From assembly GCA_900772705.1 (NCBI GenBank), contig CAAGRQ010000162.1:1-8557 (forward strand): a stretch of 8,557 nucleotides of DNA, read 5' to 3'. This document shows positions 1 through 4,914 of the stretch, one piece after another. The position numbers and the translations under genes were made by a program. How positions within the stretch are numbered: position 1 is the first letter of the stretch; the number at the start of each line of letters is the position of its first letter. The stretch is from Clostridia bacterium (GTDB taxonomy: Bacteria; Bacillota; Clostridia; Oscillospirales; Acutalibacteraceae). The notes beneath the pieces were generated by a model, which saw only the letters and a list, made by a program, of their open reading frames with translations, made no database searches and was not told the origin of the DNA.

Positions 1-681
1 AACGGCACCGGAACTCAGAATATTGCCAATGTCTGCAAAGAACTCGGCATCAAAATGATGTACAGGAAACTGGGCGCTTACTTTATGATTGCCGCAGTTC
101 CTGCCGTAATTTATTATCTCAATGACATTGACATTATCGGCTACATTATAAGAATGAACGAAAAGGCTAAGGCGAAGCCGAAAAAGAACGAGAAAAACAA
201 TACTCCGCTTTTGGTAACGCTTATATGTATTTTGGTTTTCGGAATACTTATTTACTCGTTTGTCGGATTCGGAATTGACGTAAACGATTTTGTAAAAAAA
301 GGCGGCACAAACGAGAGCCTTGACGAAGTCATTTGCGCAATGGAGTCGGATATAGAGAAAAATCACGTAGATGAACTGCGACTGTTTAACGGGTTCAATA
401 CCGGCGGCTATCTTGAATTTAAGGGTTACAAAACCTACATTGATCCTAGAGCCGACTCATTCGTTGAGGAGGCAAACAATGATTTTGATTACCTCACGGA
501 ATACTTTGATGTAAAAACAGGAAATGTATATTTCAAACAGGTATTTGATAAATACGATTTTAACTATGCGATAGTTGACCTGAATTCCGAGGTTCCGCTT
601 TATTCCCAAATTTCAAATAACGACGGCTACACCCTCGTTTTTGAAAGCGAGGACTATGCACTGTACAGAGCAGTAAAATAA
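1..681 (+). CDS. C-terminal part of a polytopic membrane protein, glycosyltransferase-39-like (5' end outside window)
   Basis: The frame is open from base 1, so the gene starts outside the window; 226 residues are visible. There is no ribosome binding site before the internal ATG codons at 55 and 58, so these are not starts. Two hydrophobic segments are seen (about residues 24-40 and 69-91), separated by a short Lys-rich loop (54-65). A soluble tail of about 130 residues follows. In the tail, FNGFNTGGYLEF (129-140) and YIDPRADSF (146-154) match a C-terminal signature (N-x-x-x-GGYL...DxRxD) that I know from large bacterial membrane proteins resembling Dol-P-mannose/GT39 glycosyltransferases. 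Such proteins often end, as here, in a region of the type Y-DYAIV...PL...L...YTLVFE-DYALYR. The substrate cannot be told. The catalytic N-terminal loops are missing, so the family call is an inference from the tail only. The gene converges on pckG and shares its terminator. Confidence 0.6.
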   Translation, partial: NGTGTQNIANVCKELGIKMMYRKLGAYFMIAAVPAVIYYLNDIDIIGYIIRMNEKAKAKPKKNEKNNTPLLVTLICILVFGILIYSFVGFGIDVNDFVKKGGTNESLDEVICAMESDIEKNHVDELRLFNGFNTGGYLEFKGYKTYIDPRADSFVEEANNDFDYLTEYFDVKTGNVYFKQVFDKYDFNYAIVDLNSEVPLYSQISNNDGYTLVFESEDYALYRAVK

Positions 682-704
682 TAAAATCAATACTTTTAAT
701 GAAT

Positions 705-746
705 AAAAAATCTCGATACCTTCTGATGAAAGTACCGAGATTTTTT
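705..746. terminator. Bidirectional intrinsic terminator between convergent genes
   Basis: The arms 705-719 (AAAAAATCTCGATAC) and 732-746 (GTACCGAGATTTTTT) form a 15-bp stem around a 12-base loop. The single imperfect position is an A-C mismatch in plus-strand RNA and a G-U wobble in minus-strand RNA. The A6 and T6 runs give a U-tract in both directions. It lies 24 bases after the stop of the plus-strand gene and 21 bases after the stop of pckG, so it should end both transcripts. Confidence 0.9.
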
Positions 747-766
747 GTTTTATAAACTTTACTTAA

Positions 767-2548
767 TTACTTATTAAGTGCGTCCTTTACGGAAGCAAGT
801 TCGTCTGCGAGTTCCTTAGGAAGCTTATCGCCGAACTTAGCGTAAAGTTCGTCAACGCCCTTAAGTTCCTCGTTCCAAGCGTCCTTATCAACATCGAGAA
901 TCTTATCAAGTTCTTCTTCAGTCATATCAAGACCCTCAAGGTTAATATCCTTAGCATAAGGAAGATAGCCGATAGCAGTTTCCTGAGCGTCTACCTTGCC
1001 CTCGCAACGGTCGATAATCCAGTCGAGAACACGAAGGTTATCACCAAAGCCCGGCCACAGGAAGTTGCCGTCCTCGTCCTTACGGAACCAGTTAACATTA
1101 AAGATTTTAGGAGCCTTATCCTCGTCGAGAGTCTCGCCGATTTCAATCCAGTGCTTCCAGTAGTCACCCATATTGTAACCGCAGAACGGAAGCATAGCCA
1201 TAGGATCACGACGAACTACACCGACAGCACCTGTTGCGGCTGCTGTTGTCTCAGAACCCATAATCGAACCTACGAATACACCGTTGTTCCAGCTCTTTGA
1301 CTGATATACGAGAGGAGTAAGTTTCTCTCTACGGCCGCCGAATACGAATGCAGAAATCGGAACACCGTTCGGGTTCTCAAATTCTGAAGAAAGGCATGGG
1401 CAGTTTGCTGTAGGAGCAGTAAATCTTGAGTTTGGATGAGCGCCCTTTTCTGTAGAAGTTTGACCGTTCCACGGATTGCCCTTCCAGTCGACTGCGTTTG
1501 TCGGAGGATTCTTATCGAGACCTTCCCACCAAACAGTGTTATTATCAAGATTATGAGCAACGTTTGTAAAGATTGTGCCCTTCATGGTTGACTTCAAAGC
1601 GTTCGGGTTAGACTTCATATTTGTACCCGGAGCAACACCGAAGAAGCCGTTTTCAGGGTTGATGGCATAAAGTCTGCCGTCCTCGCCCTTCTTAATCCAA
1701 GCAATATCGTCGCCGACAGTCCAAATCTTGTAACCCTTTCTGAGGTATCCCTCCGGAGGGATAAGCATAGCAAGGTTGGTTTTACCGCAAGCAGACGGGA
1801 ATGCAGCGCAGATGTACTTAATTTCGCCGTTTGGCTTTTGGAGACCGAGAATGAGCATATGCTCAGCCTGCCAGCCTTCGTTCTTACCGAGATAAGATGC
1901 GATACGAAGAGCAAAGCACTTCTTACCGAGAAGTACATTTCCGCCGTATGCTGAGTTTACAGAGATGATTGTGTTATCCTCAGGGAACTGAACAATCCAT
2001 CTGTTCTCAGGGTCAACATTACACTTGCAGTGCATACCTCTTACCCAGTCATTGCTGTCGCCGAGAACATCGAGAACCTTCTTACCTACTCTGGTCATAA
2101 TGTTCATATTAAGAACTACATAGATAGAGTCTGTAATTTCGATACCGATTTTAGCGAGAGGTGAGCCGACAGGACCCATTGAGTAAGGAATGATATACAT
2201 AGTTCTGCCTTCATAAGCGCCGGCAGCAATTTTATATAACATTTCATATGCTTTATCAGGAGCCATCCAATGGTTTGTAGGACCTGCATCCTCTTCCTTG
2301 GTTGTGCAGATGAGTGTACGGTCTTCAACACGTGCAACGTCATTTTCTGCTGTTCTGTGCAGGTAGCAGTCAGGAAGAAGCTCCTCGTTGAGCTTAATCA
2401 TCTCGCCTGTTTCTACTGCTTCAGCCTTAAGAGCGTCAATCTGCTCTTTTGAGCCGTCAATCCACACAATCTTTGATGGCTTAAGAAGTTCAACTTTCTC
2501 GTCAAGCCACGCAAGGAGGGTTGGATTTTTAGTAAGATTTGATTCCAT
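767..2548 (-). CDS. pckG: Phosphoenolpyruvate carboxykinase (GTP), EC 4.1.1.32
   Basis: The enzyme interconverts oxaloacetate + GTP and PEP + CO2 + GDP in the cytosol. In fermenting anaerobes it can run in the carboxylating direction towards C4 acids. The product has 593 residues, the normal size for the GTP class. Numbering from the chosen start: SAYGGN at 199-204; the P-loop SACGKTN at 252-258, with the reactive Cys254 that marks the GTP rather than the ATP class; the metal/nucleotide motif GDDIAW at 279-284; and the conserved C-terminal NWFRKDEDGNFLWPGFGDN at 486-504. I chose the ATG at 2548 because AAAGGAG (2558-2564) lies 9 bases before it. An in-frame ATG at 2569 lies upstream of this Shine-Dalgarno sequence, so it would add seven spurious residues. 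The gene is monocistronic with its own promoter and terminator. Family identity is certain; the direction of flux is inference. Confidence 0.97.
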   Translation of the reverse strand: MESNLTKNPTLLAWLDEKVELLKPSKIVWIDGSKEQIDALKAEAVETGEMIKLNEELLPDCYLHRTAENDVARVEDRTLICTTKEEDAGPTNHWMAPDKAYEMLYKIAAGAYEGRTMYIIPYSMGPVGSPLAKIGIEITDSIYVVLNMNIMTRVGKKVLDVLGDSNDWVRGMHCKCNVDPENRWIVQFPEDNTIISVNSAYGGNVLLGKKCFALRIASYLGKNEGWQAEHMLILGLQKPNGEIKYICAAFPSACGKTNLAMLIPPEGYLRKGYKIWTVGDDIAWIKKGEDGRLYAINPENGFFGVAPGTNMKSNPNALKSTMKGTIFTNVAHNLDNNTVWWEGLDKNPPTNAVDWKGNPWNGQTSTEKGAHPNSRFTAPTANCPCLSSEFENPNGVPISAFVFGGRREKLTPLVYQSKSWNNGVFVGSIMGSETTAAATGAVGVVRRDPMAMLPFCGYNMGDYWKHWIEIGETLDEDKAPKIFNVNWFRKDEDGNFLWPGFGDNLRVLDWIIDRCEGKVDAQETAIGYLPYAKDINLEGLDMTEEELDKILDVDKDAWNEELKGVDELYAKFGDKLPKELADELASVKDALNK

Positions 2549-2556
2549 AAATCTGA

Positions 2557-2564
2557 TCTCCTTT
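2557..2564 (-). promoter_or_regulatory. Ribosome binding site that fixes the pckG start
   Basis: On the minus strand AAAGGAGA precedes the ATG at 2548 with 9 bases between the GGAG core and the start codon. The competing ATG at 2567-2569 is 5' of this site and has no Shine-Dalgarno sequence of its own, so the shorter protein is preferred. Confidence 0.85.
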
Positions 2565-2587
2565 AACATTTTTGTCGTTTACAAATT

Positions 2588-2622
2588 CGGACTGAAAAGG
2601 TTATATAAAATATCCTAGTCCG
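2588..2622 (-). promoter_or_regulatory. Stem-loop at the 5' end of the pckG leader
   Basis: Arms 2617-2622 (CGGACT read on the minus strand) and 2588-2593 (AGTCCG) are perfectly complementary. An inner AGG/CCT helix extends the stem after a four-base bulge, and the loop is AT-rich. The structure starts about two bases after the start site predicted from the promoter, so the mRNA would begin with a hairpin. A second small inverted repeat, TTTGT-N5-ACAAA, follows at 2571-2585. It matches no riboswitch class I recognise. A role in mRNA stability is an inference. Confidence 0.45.
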
Positions 2623-2630
2623 TTAGTATG

Positions 2631-2659
2631 ATTATACTTTCTTTTATTATCAAATTCAA
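2631..2659 (-). promoter_or_regulatory. Sigma-A-type promoter of pckG
   Basis: Minus-strand -35 TTGAAT (2654-2659) and a perfect -10 TATAAT (2631-2636) are separated by exactly 17 bases. The predicted transcription start is near 2623-2624, giving a leader of about 75 bases. The promoter lies in the gap after tsaD, so pckG need not rely on read-through from the polA operon. Confidence 0.8.
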
Positions 2660-2720
2660 TAGAAAGCGCCAAAATTCATTAAATTGTTACATTAATCCGC
2701 ATTCTATTGATAATTTTTGG

Positions 2721-3734
2721 TCAATATTTTATATTGTCCAAAGGCATGGTGGCGTACGCATTCAGACTTTCATTTGCAATCGTGCCCGAAACAAACTCAT
2801 AATAGCCCTGAGAAGCAATCATTGCGGCATTGTCTCCGCAATATTTAAGTTCGGGCAAAGTCAAAGTCCAACCGTGACGGTCGCACATTTTACTTGCGTC
2901 ATGTCTCAACTTACTGTTAGCCGACACACCGCCTGCTATCACCAGTTTATTATACCCAAAATTTTCCGCCGCATTCTCAAAATTTGAAAGCAGGCAGTCA
3001 ACCACCGCCTTTTGGAATGAGGCGGAAAGGTCGGCGACATTAATATCCTCGCCCTTTTGGGAAGCATTATGCATAATATTTATCACGGCGGTTTTCAATC
3101 CGCTGAACGAATAGTCATAAGGTGCGTCGTGAATTCTGGGGTGAGGGAAAGAGAAAGCGTTTTCATCACCGCTCGGAGAAAGTTTATCTATGCTGATACC
3201 GCCCGGGTATTCAAGTCCCATGGTTCTGCCTGCCTTATCGAGAGCCTCTCCTGCCGCATCGTCACGGGTTTTTCCTATAACTTCAAAATCGGTATAAGAT
3301 TTAACGGCTACTATATGACTGTGACCTCCGCTGACAACGAGGCATAAAAACGGCGGTTCAATATCACATGAAATATAATTAGAAGCGATATGACCCCTTA
3401 GATGATGAACAGGCACAAGCGGAGTATTTGTCGCCTGACTCAAACCTTTTGCAAAACTGACGCCGACCAAAAGCGAGCCGATAAGCCCCGGAGCATATGT
3501 AACGGCAATGGCGTCAATGTCGTTCATAGTGCAGCCCGCCTGCTTTAACGCCTCCTCAACAACGCCGCTGATACTCTCGGCGTGTCTGCGTGAGGCAATC
3601 TCGGGCACAACCCCTCCGTACAATTTATGCTCCTCAAGCGAAGTTGCTATAACATTAGATAAAACCTCTCGTCCGTTTTCGACAACTGCCGCAGCGGTCT
3701 CGTCACAGGACGACTCAATTCCTAAAATTTTCAT
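2721..3734 (-). CDS. tsaD: tRNA N6-adenosine threonylcarbamoyltransferase TsaD (Kae1/YgjD family)
   Basis: TsaD transfers the threonylcarbamoyl group from threonylcarbamoyl-AMP to A37 of ANN-decoding tRNAs, making t6A, together with TsaB and TsaE in bacteria. The 337 residues are full length. Visible signatures are the N-terminal ASKHA-fold start with GIESSCDET (5-13), PEIASRRH (44-51), metal-binding HHLRGH (His111 and His115), VSGGHSH (134-140), SFSGLKT (209-215), AGGVSAN (267-273) and GDNAAMIA with Asp301 as third metal ligand. The ATG overlaps the stop of the upstream NERD gene by four bases (ATGA). AGAGGA lies 7 bases before the ATG, so translation is probably coupled. It is the last gene of the polA operon, and no obvious intrinsic terminator follows it. 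Confidence 0.98.
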   Translation of the reverse strand: MKILGIESSCDETAAAVVENGREVLSNVIATSLEEHKLYGGVVPEIASRRHAESISGVVEEALKQAGCTMNDIDAIAVTYAPGLIGSLLVGVSFAKGLSQATNTPLVPVHHLRGHIASNYISCDIEPPFLCLVVSGGHSHIVAVKSYTDFEVIGKTRDDAAGEALDKAGRTMGLEYPGGISIDKLSPSGDENAFSFPHPRIHDAPYDYSFSGLKTAVINIMHNASQKGEDINVADLSASFQKAVVDCLLSNFENAAENFGYNKLVIAGGVSANSKLRHDASKMCDRHGWTLTLPELKYCGDNAAMIASQGYYEFVSGTIANESLNAYATMPLDNIKY

Positions 3735-4471
3735 TTATTATTCCTCTGTTTATCAATATGGTTATTAATATTCTGTATATGCTTCTGTTTAAGAGTGTTG
3801 TCAAACTGAGTCAACGGATATAATTTATTATAAATCTCATTGATTTTGGTATCACTTATTTTTCGCTCGTCAGACTCGCATGACCTAATTAATTCATTTA
3901 CTTGATTTCTTTTTATTACTTTCACATCGGATGAATTATTAAGTTCAATCTTTTTAAGTTCGCACCTTTCAGAAAACACTATGACCGAATACATAGGTAT
4001 ATCGTCTTGCAAATATTCGGCAAGGCACCTGATATGTAACTTATTTTGCATAATAGGATTAAGAAATTTCTCTTTTTTAGCTTTTTTGCCTTTTCCCTGC
4101 GGCAAGGTTTGAGTCCACATTTTATAGCGTTCATTTCCGAAAATCCAGCCGCTGTAATTTTTACTTTCAAAAACATATATGCCCTGCGGAGAAATCAGCA
4201 AAACATCAGCCTCGGTTGTTTCATCATCTTTAGGCAAATAAACATTAAACAAAAACTTACAGCCTGATTTTTCATATCGTCTTAAATATTTATAAATTCG
4301 ATATTCGCCCTGTGCGCCGACATCATTCAGCACATTAAATAATGATTTTTTCGTATCCTTACGGTATGTTGAATTTGAATAAATGATAATATTCGGCAAC
4401 AAATATATACCAAAAATAACAACAAAAATCAAAAACAATAATTTGAACAATGTCTCGTATAATTCAATCAT
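3731..4471 (-). CDS. Membrane-anchored NERD-domain (nuclease-related) protein
   Basis: The 246 residues begin with one strong hydrophobic segment (about 8-31), which probably anchors the protein, followed by a basic stretch. A NERD domain follows: GAQGEYRIYKYL (52-63, Glu56), EADVLLISPQGIYVFESKNYSG (split as Glu87/Asp89 and Glu102-x-Lys104) and NPIMQNK (138-144, Gln142). These match the PD-(D/E)xK-like core expected for the family (E, D, ExK, Q), so the putative active site looks intact. The tail (about 220-246) is polar and Asn/Lys/Gln-rich. The true substrate of most NERD proteins is unknown, so nuclease activity is inference from the fold. A GAGGAG site lies 5 bases before the ATG. The gene overlaps rimI and tsaD by four bases (ATGA) on either side. 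It is visibly more A+T-rich than its neighbours, which may mark a later insertion or looser constraint. Confidence 0.85.
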   Translation of the reverse strand: MIELYETLFKLLFLIFVVIFGIYLLPNIIIYSNSTYRKDTKKSLFNVLNDVGAQGEYRIYKYLRRYEKSGCKFLFNVYLPKDDETTEADVLLISPQGIYVFESKNYSGWIFGNERYKMWTQTLPQGKGKKAKKEKFLNPIMQNKLHIRCLAEYLQDDIPMYSVIVFSERCELKKIELNNSSDVKVIKRNQVNELIRSCESDERKISDTKINEIYNKLYPLTQFDNTLKQKHIQNINNHIDKQRNNK

Positions 4472-4914
4472 AACTGCTCCTCAAAATATTTTGTCATAAT
4501 AACCGCATCCTCGGTGGGGTCGGTATAAAATCTCGGGCGAATGCCGACATTTTCAAATCCCGATTTTTCATAAAGAGCTATTGCGGCGGCATTGCTTTTT
4601 CTGACCTCCAAGGTGATGAAACGCATATCGTTTTTCATTTGAGCGGCAATAAGAGTCTCGGCTATTCCCCGTCGTCTGTATTCGGGCAAGACGGCAACAT
4701 TGGTCACATATCCCTCGCCCGAAAAAATTTGCAGTCCCATATAACCGACGGCTCTGCCGTTTACTGCGGCAACGATAAAATGCGAAGTATCAAGGCTGAG
4801 TTGAGCCTCCAAGTCTTTCCTGCTCCACGGGTGGGCAAAGCAAACATTTTCTATTTCAGCCACATCGTCAAGATGGCTTTCATTCATTTTTTCAACAGTT
4901 ACATCAATGTGCAT
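4468..4914 (-). CDS. rimI: Ribosomal protein alanine N-acetyltransferase RimI (GNAT family)
   Basis: RimI acetylates an N-terminal alanine (bS18 in E. coli) with acetyl-CoA in the cytosol. The 148 residues are full length. A GNAT fold is evident: IENVCFAHPWS (21-31, the typical RimI N-terminal motif), EGYVTNVAVLPEYRRRGIAE (67-86) with the acetyl-CoA loop RRRGIA at 80-85, LEVRKSN (102-108) and ALYEKSGF (113-120). Glu103 and Tyr115 fall at the positions of the E. coli catalytic pair. The start overlaps the end of polA by 11 bases and only a weak GGAAAG-like site is seen, so translation is probably coupled to polA. Next to tsaD, RimI is the expected partner in the bacterial t6A gene neighbourhood. 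Acetylation of another protein cannot be excluded. Confidence 0.95.
   Translation of the reverse strand: MHIDVTVEKMNESHLDDVAEIENVCFAHPWSRKDLEAQLSLDTSHFIVAAVNGRAVGYMGLQIFSGEGYVTNVAVLPEYRRRGIAETLIAAQMKNDMRFITLEVRKSNAAAIALYEKSGFENVGIRPRFYTDPTEDAVIMTKYFEEQL

Noticed and set aside
55..60. ATG codons at 55 and 58 as the start of a 207-208 residue protein
   Set aside because: The frame is open to base 1, no ribosome binding site precedes them, and the first membrane segment begins only a few residues later, as expected within a longer polytopic protein.
991..2343. Several 72-107 residue frames on the minus strand inside pckG
   Set aside because: They are out-of-frame shadows of pckG with Ser/Leu/Arg-rich composition.
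2571..2585. TTTGT-N5-ACAAA as a Rex (NADH-sensing) operator
   Set aside because: The half-sites are five bases apart; Rex sites need about ten bases between TTGT and ACAA.
2657..2675. Possible catabolite-response (cre-like) site near the pckG -35 box
   Set aside because: Only one half (CG-N-WWW-C) fits; the TGNAA half does not match.
2628..2987. 119-residue plus-strand frame over the start of the pckG upstream region and the tsaD 3' end
   Set aside because: It lies mostly antisense to the secure tsaD gene, has no ribosome binding site and no recognisable motif.
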